This document shows positions 53,571 through 63,059 of a DNA stretch of 64,000 bases, in pieces (the stretch's first letter is position 1; the number at the start of each line of letters is the position of its first letter). A program made the position numbers and the translations under genes. Below the pieces are notes generated by a model. That model made no database searches. It was given only the letters and a program-made list of their open reading frames with translations, and had not been told where the DNA came from. The stretch comes from Sipunculus nudus. Lineage: Eukaryota; Annelida; Sipuncula; Golfingiida; Sipunculidae. Location: contig JAPPUL010000068.1 in the NCBI GenBank assembly GCA_026874595.1, positions 1,253,001 through 1,317,000 of the forward strand. Direction: 5' to 3'.

Positions 53571-55348
53571 AAGTGGCCTCGTTTTAGTTTAGTCTCTTCG
53601 TTTACTAAAAATTGTTTATCCTCAAGCAATTCTTCTTTTTCTTCCTTACTTTGAGCCCGCTGTAACTTAATTGTTATCTTTTTCTTTAAAGCCTTAATCT
53701 CCCTTAGCCGCAGATTTATTAGACAGTCTTCTATTGCTTTAGTCGGAGATTCTGTTTGATATTTCTTATCTTCTTTTAAAAGGGCTTCATAAAGTAGCTT
53801 TTGTTCTTCTCTCTCAAACATTTTTATCAGCTCTACTAACACTATCTGTCCTTCTTCTTCATACATCTTAGAGAGTTTGTCATATAAATTCTTTGTAAAC
53901 TCATCTTTAAAATATTGTGCCTTTAACCTATTTTTGTATTGACTATATAATTCATTATTATTTAGAATTGTGTATAGTAAATATAATTCTGCTTCCGTTC
54001 CTTGCCCTGCCTTTCTTCGAGCATTATTTGCTCCCTTAACAGTTTCATTTGCTACATTACCGGTATTCCTTGCGTATAAACCATACTCTCCTCTTTTTGG
54101 ACGTTTACTCCAATCTTTAGATAGTGAGTAGAAGGATACTTTTAATAAGTCTGATAACATTTCAAGATACAATTCTTTTTGTGCCTCGCTTTCTACCACG
54201 TCTAATAGGCTATATACTCCATCCAAATAAGTTCGCTTTTCTACGACGCTATCTTTATTTATTAAGCTTAGATTTCGCTTTATATAATATTTGAAACCTT
54301 CAGGTGCTTTATTTATAACTTCCATGAATTTATCTGCTCCATGCTCAAGTATATAATCACTTGGATCTACTCCCTTTGGCAAAGGGCATATCATAACCTC
54401 AAAACCATTTTCTAACAGTAATCTAAGACTTTTATTAGTCGCTTTAATCCCTGCCTCATCACCATCAAAGCATAATATCACCTTTAAGGCATAACGGCGT
54501 AGCTTTATAATATGCTCATGCGTTAGTGATGTCCCAAGTGGTGCTACCACGTTCTTTATCCCATATTCATGCGAAAGTATTACGTCTGTATAGCCCTCCA
54601 CTATTATTGCATAACCAAGTTCTTTTATACTTTGTTTGCTGTTGTTTAATCCATATAACGTTTGACCCTTTTTGAAATAATAATTCTCTTTCGAATTTAA
54701 GTATTTAGGTTCGTCTTCTTTTCTTAATACTCGTCCCCCAAATGCTATTATCTTTCCGTATTCATTCTCTATTGGGAATATTAATCTGTTTCTAAAATAA
54801 TCGTATAATCTTCCATACTCCCCACGCTGGATTATATTGCTTTTTTGAAGCTCTTCAATACTATAACTTTTTGAAAGCTCCTTTTGTAGATAGTTTGATT
54901 CGTTTGGGGCATACCCAAGCTTGAAGAGTTTTATCCCATGAACTATTCCCCGAGACTTTAAATACTCTTGGACTTTAGCATTATAAGCTAAGGCTTTTAT
55001 GTAACTTTTTGATGATTCTTTGTATATTTCAAGAATAGATTCATTTCTATTCTTCTCTTGTTTAGTTATATCAACTCCGGCTCTCTTTCCAAGCTCAAGT
55101 AAACTATCGTAGAATGTTAGTTTCTTATATTCCATCACAAAGTGAAATATATTACCGCCCTTCTGGCAGCCAAAACAGTAAAATAATCCCTTCTCCTGGC
55201 TTATGCTAAAAGATGGGGTTTTCTTATCGTTGTGAAATGGACAATGAGCTACATAGTTTCTACCAGCCTTTTTTAGCGGTAGATATTCTCCTATCACTTC
55301 TATTATGTCTAGTTTTGATTGGATCTCTTGAGTTATATCGTTTAACAC
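53558..55348 (-). CDS. dnaG: DNA primase
   Basis: 596 residues, GTG start. It makes RNA primers for replication. The N-terminal zinc-binding module CPFHNDKKTPSFSIS and FYCFGCQKGGN holds the CHC2 ligands. The RNA polymerase domain has the core motif FPIENEYGKIIAFGGR and the TOPRIM residues in VVEGYTDVI and ILCFDGDEAGIKA. The C-terminal helicase-interaction domain is short. It overlaps rpoD and is probably cotranscribed with it. A small palindrome (CTAAAG/CTTTAG, 55442-55459) lies upstream. Confidence 0.97.
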   Translation of the reverse strand: MLNDITQEIQSKLDIIEVIGEYLPLKKAGRNYVAHCPFHNDKKTPSFSISQEKGLFYCFGCQKGGNIFHFVMEYKKLTFYDSLLELGKRAGVDITKQEKNRNESILEIYKESSKSYIKALAYNAKVQEYLKSRGIVHGIKLFKLGYAPNESNYLQKELSKSYSIEELQKSNIIQRGEYGRLYDYFRNRLIFPIENEYGKIIAFGGRVLRKEDEPKYLNSKENYYFKKGQTLYGLNNSKQSIKELGYAIIVEGYTDVILSHEYGIKNVVAPLGTSLTHEHIIKLRRYALKVILCFDGDEAGIKATNKSLRLLLENGFEVMICPLPKGVDPSDYILEHGADKFMEVINKAPEGFKYYIKRNLSLINKDSVVEKRTYLDGVYSLLDVVESEAQKELYLEMLSDLLKVSFYSLSKDWSKRPKRGEYGLYARNTGNVANETVKGANNARRKAGQGTEAELYLLYTILNNNELYSQYKNRLKAQYFKDEFTKNLYDKLSKMYEEEGQIVLVELIKMFEREEQKLLYEALLKEDKKYQTESPTKAIEDCLINLRLREIKALKKKITIKLQRAQSKEEKEELLEDKQFLVNEETKLKRGHFWKK

Positions 55349-55492
55349 CTTCTGCCCATTAGCTTTTAGCTTATATCTTCGTTTTTCATATTTGTATTTT
55401 TTTTGCAGTTTGCTTTTACTAAAAAGTATAAGCTGCTTTCACTAAAGTGTCTACTTTAGAGCATAACACGCTTATCCTATAAAGAACTAACG

Positions 55493-57427
55493 TCAATAAG
55501 CTTTTTCATTAATATAATTGAGTATCTCTTTATGTGCATTACGAAGATATTTAAGGTTAAAGTTTATACTATTTTCTATCTCCTCATAAATTAACTTAGT
55601 TTCTTTTGCTATCTTCAAATCATTACTCTTTAAATTACTATCATCTACTTTATTATTAGCACTTGCTGAGTCCTTAGCTAATTTATCGCCATCTCCTAGC
55701 TCGTTTATTACACGCTGCATACTAAGACTTAGAAAATCATTCATCGCTTTTTGGCTCATTACCTTTTCATCTATATTTGAAAGCTCTTTGTTTATATTTA
55801 CTACCCTTTTTGATACGTCCTTCCTATACTTTATTCCCTTTAAAACCGTTTTATATAAATCATTTGCAAGCCGAGTACCTTTGCGTATCTCCTTGCTCAT
55901 CTGCTCATACCCGTATATTAAATCATTTAATGCTATTTCTACTCTCTTTAAATATATAAGACCATCTTCTACCCTAAGATTTAAGTTATTAGTGAAGTCG
56001 ATGTTTTTTTTAGAAGTATTTATATACTTTTTTATTGCCTCTTCTAAGCTCAGCCTCTTGCAATATCTTTTATAACTACCTCCTTCCGTTGCGTCTACTA
56101 CCACATTATTTGCTTTGTTAAATTGACTTTCAAACCAGGTCCTATACATCTCAAATTTTCTATCACTACGTACATAAGTTCCCTCATAATAACCTCTTAC
56201 TCTAAAGTGTGATAGTTTATTTATATGCTGTTGGGATAGCGTTAGCGCATTTTTTAACTTTGTTTGAGTATATATCCAATTCTCCTCAAAGTAGGCTCCT
56301 TGCATGTGGGTAGTTTCATCTGTGTAGGCAAGATCAAGTCCTATTAGAATTATTGGATCTACTCCTAATATTTGTGCTGTGCTATATGCTGCTGTTGCTA
56401 CTGACCCGCCTATTTCTATCCTGCCCTTCGCTTCCGTTAGACTCTCTATATATTGGATTAAGTAGAACATTGAACCCAACATCAGCTTCTTTTTATGCCC
56501 CTTTACTATCTTCGGGGATATTGTCGGATCGCAGATTAAGACCGATTTACTATAACTTGTATTTTCAAAATACTTTTTATTTATATCTTGAGGATCAACA
56601 GCAACTACAAAGTCCGGCTCTATATCATGTCTTAAAAGTATTTGTAATACAGTGTCAACAGCTATTATAAGGACTTTGCCTTTTAGCCCTTTAAGATGAT
56701 TTATATTCTTTATAAGGCTTGGTCCCGCTCCAACTAGTATGCATCCATACCCTTTGTATGCTCCGCGAAGACTTTCTATTCCTTTGTTTAGTACAAATTC
56801 TTTTAGGTTCTTTAGTAAGTTCTTACTCCATACCTTCTCAAAGCGGTTTGTTGTTGCTTTGTTTATCTGTTTTGCGTTTATTATATCTTCTATTATCTTT
56901 TTTAATTCTTTGTAATATGTAGGATTTAGTTTCTCAGACGGCTTGTGGATTATTCCTTTTATTTTTGTTGTGCGTTTTGAACTTAATAGCTCTTTAAGCG
57001 CTTGGACATTATCGTTTATTAGAAACTCAACGCGGGAATCTTTAAGTAAGGCATTGTGAGACATCTGGCAAAAGGATAGCTTGACTACTTCTTTATCATA
57101 ATCGCATATTATTATATCCGATTCGCTAAACTCATTATATGCTGCATTGCTTATATAGCCAAGTCCAAAACCTCCTATTACAATAACATCAGGATGCTCA
57201 CCAGGTAAGCTATAATTACACTCCGTCTTAAGTATGCTTTTGGCTTCATCTAAGGGATTATATTTGCTGTGGTAGTATATATAATTGCCTTCGTGCACTA
57301 CCTTTAGCGTCTTAGCTCCGCTTTTCGTCAGCTCTATCTTATAATCTTTTAGTACTTTAACTCCTTTAAGCTCTTTTAATAGCTTTGTTTTAGCATCTTT
57401 TAGTTCTTCTCCGGTTTCTTCTTGCAT
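55493..57427 (-). CDS. DUF115 family protein (Maf/MptE-like)
   Basis: 644 residues. The central region has VLVGAGPSLIKNINHLK-type strands (GCILVGAGPSLIKN), VDTVLQILLRHDIEPDFVVAVDPQ and LIGLDLAYTDETTHMQG, typical of the DUF115/6-hydroxymethylpterin diphosphokinase MptE-like domain. This is shared with motility accessory factors that glycosylate flagellin. N- and C-terminal flanks of ~200 residues are unassigned. In a spirochaete with FlaA, a flagellin-modifying role is plausible but not shown by sequence alone. Confidence 0.8.
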   Translation of the reverse strand: MQEETGEELKDAKTKLLKELKGVKVLKDYKIELTKSGAKTLKVVHEGNYIYYHSKYNPLDEAKSILKTECNYSLPGEHPDVIVIGGFGLGYISNAAYNEFSESDIIICDYDKEVVKLSFCQMSHNALLKDSRVEFLINDNVQALKELLSSKRTTKIKGIIHKPSEKLNPTYYKELKKIIEDIINAKQINKATTNRFEKVWSKNLLKNLKEFVLNKGIESLRGAYKGYGCILVGAGPSLIKNINHLKGLKGKVLIIAVDTVLQILLRHDIEPDFVVAVDPQDINKKYFENTSYSKSVLICDPTISPKIVKGHKKKLMLGSMFYLIQYIESLTEAKGRIEIGGSVATAAYSTAQILGVDPIILIGLDLAYTDETTHMQGAYFEENWIYTQTKLKNALTLSQQHINKLSHFRVRGYYEGTYVRSDRKFEMYRTWFESQFNKANNVVVDATEGGSYKRYCKRLSLEEAIKKYINTSKKNIDFTNNLNLRVEDGLIYLKRVEIALNDLIYGYEQMSKEIRKGTRLANDLYKTVLKGIKYRKDVSKRVVNINKELSNIDEKVMSQKAMNDFLSLSMQRVINELGDGDKLAKDSASANNKVDDSNLKSNDLKIAKETKLIYEEIENSINFNLKYLRNAHKEILNYINEKAY

Positions 57428-57516
57428 TTTGGCTTTCTTTTATTTAGCTATATCTTAATTTAGACCAGTACTATCTTTTTTTATGGGATTTTCTTTTTAG
57501 ACTTCTGTACGCCTTC

Positions 57517-57861
57517 CTAGGTTTTATCGAACAAATCAAAGTTTTCTTCTAACATCTTTTCCTCTTCTTTTACCTTTGCTTTTGCCTTTAAGGATTTAAT
57601 TTTTGATTTGTCTTTATTTCCCTCTTTTTTGTCTTTAGTTGATTGTCCTTTAGCTTCTTCTTTTTTTACTGCATCTTCTATATCAAGATTATTTTTTAAT
57701 ATGTAAACCTTCCTATCTGCCTCTGCTAATATATCATTACATGAACGGCTTAAGAGAATTCCTTCTTCATAAAGCTTTAAGGATTCTTCAAGATCAAGCT
57801 CGCTATCTTCAAGTTTTGAGACGATCTGTTCTAATCTATTTAAGGATTCTTCAAATTTCAT
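57517..57861 (-). CDS. xseB: Exodeoxyribonuclease VII small subunit
   Basis: 114 residues. The N-terminal ~65 residues match XseB (FEESLNRLEQIVSKLED, LDLEESLKLYEEGI, CNDILAEADRKV). The C-terminal ~45 residues are a Lys/Glu-rich extension that is longer than usual for the ~80-residue family. xseA is not in the window. It is transcribed divergently from the DksA-like gene across a 330-bp AT-rich gap. Confidence 0.93.
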   Translation of the reverse strand: MKFEESLNRLEQIVSKLEDSELDLEESLKLYEEGILLSRSCNDILAEADRKVYILKNNLDIEDAVKKEEAKGQSTKDKKEGNKDKSKIKSLKAKAKVKEEEKMLEENFDLFDKT

Positions 57862-58191
57862 AGACTATAACGTAAATAATCTGAATTAAATAATTCCTAT
57901 TTTTTTATCTTTATTTTAAAAAAAATATAGTCTAAACTGTTTAATATTTATACTAAAATACATTTAAAACTATATTATTTAAATTATTTGTAAAACATTT
58001 TTAATGTATTATCTTATTGCTTTATTAATTTATATATATCTTATTTTAAATGTTTTTTTGATAACTTAAAAGCTAATAAATATTTAATTGGAATATTTGC
58101 TTTTGTCAGGTTATACTTATTTTCTAAATATTAGTTTATAAAAATAAGATAACAAAATGAACTTATTTTAGCTTAATTTGGGAGACATTAC
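57862..58191. other. AT-rich divergent promoter region
   Basis: 330 bp between xseB and the DksA-like gene, no gene seen. One plausible promoter for the plus-strand gene is listed separately. GGGAG lies 7 bases before the ATG at 58192. Confidence 0.6.
58088..58117 (+). promoter_or_regulatory. Possible promoter of the DksA-like gene
   Basis: TTGGAA (58088-58093), 18-bp spacer, TATACT (58112-58117) about 75 bp before the start codon. Confidence 0.35.
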
Positions 58192-58578
58192 ATGAACGAG
58201 GCTAAGTTAAAACATTTTAAGAAGATACTGATTGCAGATAGAGCAGAACTTGCTGAGGACCTTAATCTTACTAATGAGAGTTTCGCAGCTATTGAAAAGA
58301 GTGATACAGGAGATTTGGTTGATCAAGCTACTAACTTTTATGAAAAAGAGCTTGTAATAAGTTTAAGCAAGACAGAACGAGATACTCTTGAGGCTATTGA
58401 TAAGGCTTTGGAGAGAATTGATAAAAAAACTTTTGGATATTGTGAAGTTTGTAATAAAGAGATAGACGAAAAGAGGCTTGAAGCTATTCCTTATACCACA
58501 TTTTGTATGGATTGTAAGAAAAAAATGCCTAAAAAAAATACTTCCAACAACACACGAGAAAATGACTTTGTTATATAA
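58192..58578 (+). CDS. DksA/TraR-family zinc finger protein
   Basis: 128 residues. An N-terminal coiled coil (residues about 5-80) is followed by the zinc ribbon CEVCNKEIDEKRLEAIPYTTF with CMDC, the C-x2-C-x17-C-x2-C pattern. DksA-like proteins enter the RNA polymerase secondary channel and tune transcription with ppGpp. The coiled-coil tip Asp-x-x-Asp is partly conserved (DTGDLVDQA), so activity is likely. Good ribosome binding site GGGAG. Confidence 0.88.
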   Translation: MNEAKLKHFKKILIADRAELAEDLNLTNESFAAIEKSDTGDLVDQATNFYEKELVISLSKTERDTLEAIDKALERIDKKTFGYCEVCNKEIDEKRLEAIPYTTFCMDCKKKMPKKNTSNNTRENDFVI

Positions 58579-58628
58579 TATTAATTATTTGTATAACAAA
58601 AGCTATTAGAATATATATTATTCTCAGA

Positions 58629-59462
58629 GTGGAAAAAGATATTAAAATCCCATATACTAATAGTTCTTCAGAGTATGAGGAGTTTGCATCACTATTATGT
58701 GATGTTAAAAATCTTTTGTATAATGAAAATAGATTTTCTTTAACTTTTGAACCAAAAACAACTGATAATTTTGTTTCAGAAGAGGATAAGAAAACAGAAG
58801 ATGATATTAATGTTGATGCCAAAACATCTGTCCTTAAAGCTTACAAGCAAACACATGATGTTGTAACAAAATTAAAAGAGCTTTCAAAAGAGCTTAAGAA
58901 AGAGGCTTTGGGATGTGTTAATTGTCGCCTTTCAGAAACTAGGACTAATGTAGTATTTGCTTATGGCAATATACAAAGTCCTTTAATGCTTATAGGCGAG
59001 GCTCCTGGTACAGAAGAGGATAAGCAAGGTTTACCTTTCGTTGGGAAAGCAGGCCAGTTGCTTGACAAGATGTTTGAAGCTATTTCTATTCCAAGAAAAA
59101 ACTTATATATTTGTAATGTTATAAAATGCAGACCGCCTGATAATAGAGATCCTAAAGAAGATGAGATTTTATCATGTAGTCATTTTCTAAGAAAACAAAT
59201 TGAGCTTGCAAATCCTTATATAATTGTAAGTCTTGGTAACTTTGCGACTAAGTATTTACTTGATACTCCAAGCGGGATTATGTCTCTTAGAGGGAGAGTA
59301 TTTGAAAAAGACGGCATTAAAGTTTTTCCTATGCTTCATCCAGCGGCCCTTTTGTATAATGTAAAGCTAAAGCCGTTAGCCTGGCAAGATTTAAAATATT
59401 TACGACAGATATTATCTGATGGACCTGAGTATCTAAAAAGCGTTTTTAGTCAAAAGGAATAA
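58629..59462 (+). CDS. Uracil-DNA glycosylase, family 4 (iron-sulfur)
   Basis: 277 residues, GTG start. It removes uracil from DNA. Cluster ligands begin with CVNCRLSETR; motif A is GEAPGTEEDKQGLPFVGKAG, YICNVIKCRPP follows, and CSHFLRKQ supplies a further Cys. The late MLHPAALL is the catalytic motif B. The N-terminal ~90 residues are an extension not needed for the fold. It lies 50 bp after the DksA-like gene, probably in one operon. Confidence 0.93.
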   Translation: MEKDIKIPYTNSSSEYEEFASLLCDVKNLLYNENRFSLTFEPKTTDNFVSEEDKKTEDDINVDAKTSVLKAYKQTHDVVTKLKELSKELKKEALGCVNCRLSETRTNVVFAYGNIQSPLMLIGEAPGTEEDKQGLPFVGKAGQLLDKMFEAISIPRKNLYICNVIKCRPPDNRDPKEDEILSCSHFLRKQIELANPYIIVSLGNFATKYLLDTPSGIMSLRGRVFEKDGIKVFPMLHPAALLYNVKLKPLAWQDLKYLRQILSDGPEYLKSVFSQKE

Positions 59463-59477
59463 ATACAAAGTTTTGTT

Positions 59478-60872
59478 TTATTCGTTGATCTTATCTTGAA
59501 CCTTACCTTTTGTAGCATTAGAATCGGAAGGTTCTTCTACTTTGTATTCTTCTAGTTTTCTATGTAGGGTTTTGCGACCTATTTTAAGTATTTGTGCAGC
59601 TTTAGTTTTATTACCCTTGGTAAGGTTTAATGTTGTAAATATGGCTTTCTTTTTAATGTCTTCAAGCGACATGCCAGACTTTATATCAATCATATTAGAT
59701 TTGCTTTCGACAATAGGGGAAGGTAGATTTACCTCTGATACATGAGTTCCTTTACTCATTAATACAGAACCCTCAATTACATTTCTAAGCTCCCTAATGT
59801 TACCAGGCCAGCTATAATTTTCAAGATAGGTCAATGCCTCAGGAGTTATACTTATTACCTCTTTATCGTTTGCTTTTGAAAACTCCTTTATAAATGAATG
59901 TACAAGAGGAGGGATGTCGTCTCGCCTTTCTCGTAAAGGTGGTACGTCTATACATATAACTTTTAAACGATAGTAAAGATCCTCTCGAAAACCACCTTTC
60001 TCAACCTCTTTAAGCAGATCCTTATTTGTCGCCGCTATTATCCTAACATTTACTTTAAGCGTCTTCTCACCTCCAACACGTTCGAATTCTCGCTCTTGTA
60101 AAACACGTAGTAACTTTACTTGTAATATAGGGCTAATATCACCTATCTCATCAAGAAATAGCGTTCCGCCATCAGCAAGCTCAAAACGTCCTCGCTTTTG
60201 GTTTATTGCTCCTGTAAAAGCTCCCTTCTCATGTCCAAAAAGCTCACTTTCAAGCAAAGTCTCACTTAGTGCCGCACAGTTTACTTTAATTATATGAGAC
60301 TTTGAACGCGAGCTTAATCTATGCAGGGCATTAGCTATCAATTCCTTGCCTGTTCCATTTTCTCCTGTTATTAATACAGTTGCGTTTGATGGCGCTATTT
60401 GTTTTACTATCTCAAAGACCTTTTGCATCGACGTGGAATTACCTATAATTTGAGATATAGCATACTTCTCATCAAGTTGCTTATTAAGCTCACGATTCTC
60501 TATTTCAAGCTGCTTGTTTTCTAAAGCTCTTTTAATTATAAGCACCAACTTCTTTAAATTTACAGGTTTTGTTAAAAAATCATAAGCTCCCTTACGCATC
60601 ATTTCAACTGCTATTTCAACAGTTCCATGACCTGTTAGGATTATAATTGGGATGTTGTGTTTTTTTAATATCTTCTCAAGTAACTTGTCTCCTGTTAGGT
60701 TTGGCATCTTTAAGTCGGTTATCACTAAATCTATTATATTATTGTTTACTGCATTAAAAGCCTCCTTACCGTCCTGAGCTTTTAATGTTGTAAATCCTTC
60801 CTTATGGATATACTTCTCAAGTCCTTCTCTAATGTTCTTTTCATCGTCTACTATTAGTATTGTGCCTTTCAT
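59478..60872 (-). CDS. Sigma-54-dependent response regulator (NtrC family)
   Basis: 464 residues. Receiver domain with phospho-acceptor Asp near residue 53 (IDLVITDLKMP), an AAA+ domain with Walker A TGENGTGKELIA, the sigma-54 contact loop GAFTGA intact, Walker B GGTLFLDEIGD, and a Fis-type helix-turn-helix (GNKTKAAQILKIGRKTLHRKL). It activates sigma-54 promoters when phosphorylated by the kinase encoded 19 bp upstream. In Borrelia the similar Rrp2/Hk2 pair controls outer surface lipoproteins; the targets here are unknown. Confidence 0.95.
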   Translation of the reverse strand: MKGTILIVDDEKNIREGLEKYIHKEGFTTLKAQDGKEAFNAVNNNIIDLVITDLKMPNLTGDKLLEKILKKHNIPIIILTGHGTVEIAVEMMRKGAYDFLTKPVNLKKLVLIIKRALENKQLEIENRELNKQLDEKYAISQIIGNSTSMQKVFEIVKQIAPSNATVLITGENGTGKELIANALHRLSSRSKSHIIKVNCAALSETLLESELFGHEKGAFTGAINQKRGRFELADGGTLFLDEIGDISPILQVKLLRVLQEREFERVGGEKTLKVNVRIIAATNKDLLKEVEKGGFREDLYYRLKVICIDVPPLRERRDDIPPLVHSFIKEFSKANDKEVISITPEALTYLENYSWPGNIRELRNVIEGSVLMSKGTHVSEVNLPSPIVESKSNMIDIKSGMSLEDIKKKAIFTTLNLTKGNKTKAAQILKIGRKTLHRKLEEYKVEEPSDSNATKGKVQDKINE

Positions 60873-60891
60873 AAGTACCTTATATTATATA

Positions 60892-62169
60892 TCATTTTGT
60901 ATTCTCTTTTGTACCCTCTTTTGTACTCTCTTTTGTACTCTCTTTTGTACCCTCTTTTGTACTCTCTTTTGTACCCTCTTTTGTACCCTCTTTAGTACCC
61001 TCTTTAGCATTATAATCAAGCAGTAATCTATCTTTAGTCCTTAATGGTATTTGTATTGTAAAGCGAGTCCCAACTCCAGGTTCACTGTCAAGTCTAATAT
61101 TGCCTCCATGTTCCTTTATTATCTTATATACTATTGTAAGCCCAAGCCCTGAGCCAAAGTCTTGTGTTGTGAAATAAGGTTCAAATATCTTGTTTATATT
61201 CTCTTGCGTTATTCCATTTCCATCATCTGCTATCTCTGTGTTTAGGTCGTTTGTCTCTTCATGTATGTATACTGATATTTGTTTGCTTTTAGCGTCTATG
61301 GAATTTTTAAATATGTTTACAAAAGCTCGCTTTAGATAGTTTGTATTACCTTTTATTTTACCTATATCTTGTTTTGTATAAATTGAGAAACTTACATTAT
61401 GCTTCTCAAAATCAGGTTTTAACAATGTATATGCAGAGTTTATCAAATTGAATATATCTATATCTTCAAGTTTGGCAGGCACCGGCTTTACTGTAAACAA
61501 AAAGTCTGTTACGATAGAATTTAGTTTGTCTATCTCCTCGCTTATCACACTAACGTATTCTTTTATCTCCTTTTTAATATCACCATCTATTTGATCGATA
61601 AGCCCTTCTATCAGCTGGACATATATATCCATGGAGCCAAGCGGGTTTTTAATCTCATGAGCAACACCAGCTGATAAGGTTGTTAGTGATGCAAGGCTTT
61701 CGGCACGTCTTAGCTTTTGACGCTCCTCTTTATGGTCGCTTACGTCTAAAAATAATAATACATTGCCTGCTATTTTTGGACTCTCGCGTTTTATAAAGGG
61801 GTATATGCTTAATCGGATTATTTGTTTCCTACTATCTTTTCTTCGTATGTTTAGTTCTTTACCCTGAATTGTCTTATTCATATTAAGAAGGTTCTTTATT
61901 TCTCTTCTAGGATAATATTCTGCTAGCTCTGCAAATAAGTTCTTCCCTACTATATGTAAAGGAAGTTCTAATAACCCTTGTGCTTGCTTGTTTGTATATT
62001 GTATAGCATTTGTCTCATCAAGTACGAGTACTCCCTCTATCATGCTGCCCAATATAGAATCAAATAACTCTCGCTCTCGGGCAAGCTCTTCTATAAATCT
62101 TTGTAGGCTCTTTCTATCTAACCTTTCTATTCGCTCAAGTACTTTGTTTATAAAGTTTGATGCAAGCAT
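60892..62169 (-). CDS. Soluble PAS-domain sensor histidine kinase
   Basis: 425 residues without membrane segments. A PAS domain (about residues 38-125) precedes the dimerisation box SAGVAHEIKNPLGSMD with the phospho-His, N box FVNIFKNSIDA, G1 DDGNGITQENI and G2 GSGLGLTIVYKII. The extreme C-terminus is nine 4-residue KEGT-type units (12-bp repeats, 60898-61005), unlike any kinase domain. ATG 62169 has GAGGTAAA upstream. It partners the NtrC-type regulator directly downstream. Confidence 0.94.
   Translation of the reverse strand: MLASNFINKVLERIERLDRKSLQRFIEELARERELFDSILGSMIEGVLVLDETNAIQYTNKQAQGLLELPLHIVGKNLFAELAEYYPRREIKNLLNMNKTIQGKELNIRRKDSRKQIIRLSIYPFIKRESPKIAGNVLLFLDVSDHKEERQKLRRAESLASLTTLSAGVAHEIKNPLGSMDIYVQLIEGLIDQIDGDIKKEIKEYVSVISEEIDKLNSIVTDFLFTVKPVPAKLEDIDIFNLINSAYTLLKPDFEKHNVSFSIYTKQDIGKIKGNTNYLKRAFVNIFKNSIDAKSKQISVYIHEETNDLNTEIADDGNGITQENINKIFEPYFTTQDFGSGLGLTIVYKIIKEHGGNIRLDSEPGVGTRFTIQIPLRTKDRLLLDYNAKEGTKEGTKEGTKESTKEGTKESTKESTKEGTKENTK
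60898..61005 (-). repeat. 12-bp coding tandem repeat at the kinase C-terminus
   Basis: Nine units encoding KEGT, KEST or KENT in a row. On the plus strand the units read TTTTGTACCCTC or TTTTGTACTCTC. Confidence 0.93.
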
Positions 62170-62259
62170 TTTACCTCAAGCTCAATTTATTATTTATCTT
62201 TAATTGGTACTTTCATATAATAATAATTATCTATTTATTATCTTATTAGTGCCATTTTA

Positions 62260-63036
62260 TTGCCATTATCTATTTTTTTTATGTTATCTATGCTTTTTAA
62301 ACATTTTAAGATACTAAACCCTTTAAAAGATATATTAAATATCTTTCGCGCTAAGGAGAAGAAAAGTTCATTCTTATACTTCCTTTATGAAATTACTATA
62401 TTTGTAAGCCTTGCTGCTATTAGTGCTTTTGTTATCTCTTTCCCTCTTTTTTATATAAGTTCAACTTATCCAGTTTTATTTAAAAAGTTAGGCTTTGTTA
62501 GCATAATTTTAATACTTTTGGGCCTTTTTGCACTACACTTTAAAAAAGCATTTAACAAAACTAAACTCGATATACAAAATAATCGTATTGCCTTCTACAA
62601 AAGAAATCAGCATAAACTTCTTAAAACTATTTTGACACTTGCACCTGCCTTTTCAAACACTTTTCCTTTGTGGATTAAAAGTTTTGCGGCTTTTGTAGTG
62701 CTTGCCTCAGGTGTAATATTAGCTGTTGCTATAATTAATATTGCATTGTTTACGCTTATTTCCAACTTATTCAATATTGTCTCACAAGGTTTTGTTAGTG
62801 CATATTCAAGTGTTTTTACCATCATAAAAGGCGGGGCACTTTTTATATACGATTATTGGCATTTTGTTTTGGCTTTCTACTCTATATTCTTGGCTGTCTT
62901 ATTATTATTCTCAGCTTATGACTTTATTCTTAAATATCCTAAAACTAAATGGCTTTTAGCAACTATTGCAATATCTTTATATTCATTTATTGCTTTTTTT
63001 GTTGTTTATCTTTTATTTACAATCGTTTTGGCATGA
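62260..63036 (+). CDS. Polytopic membrane protein of unknown function
   Basis: 258 residues from a TTG; internal ATGs at 62281 and 62290 are equally possible, and no clear ribosome binding site is seen. About five membrane segments (SLAAISAFVISFPLFYI, FVSIILILLGLFAL, FAAFVVLASGVILAVAI, FVLAFYSIFLAVLLLF, SLYSFIAFFVVYLLF) with a basic loop near residue 100. I do not recognise a family. T-ending codons dominate. The next gene starts 23 bp later. Confidence 0.65.
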   Translation: MPLSIFFMLSMLFKHFKILNPLKDILNIFRAKEKKSSFLYFLYEITIFVSLAAISAFVISFPLFYISSTYPVLFKKLGFVSIILILLGLFALHFKKAFNKTKLDIQNNRIAFYKRNQHKLLKTILTLAPAFSNTFPLWIKSFAAFVVLASGVILAVAIINIALFTLISNLFNIVSQGFVSAYSSVFTIIKGGALFIYDYWHFVLAFYSIFLAVLLLFSAYDFILKYPKTKWLLATIAISLYSFIAFFVVYLLFTIVLA

Positions 63037-63059
63037 ACACTTTTTAAAGGAGATGCGCA

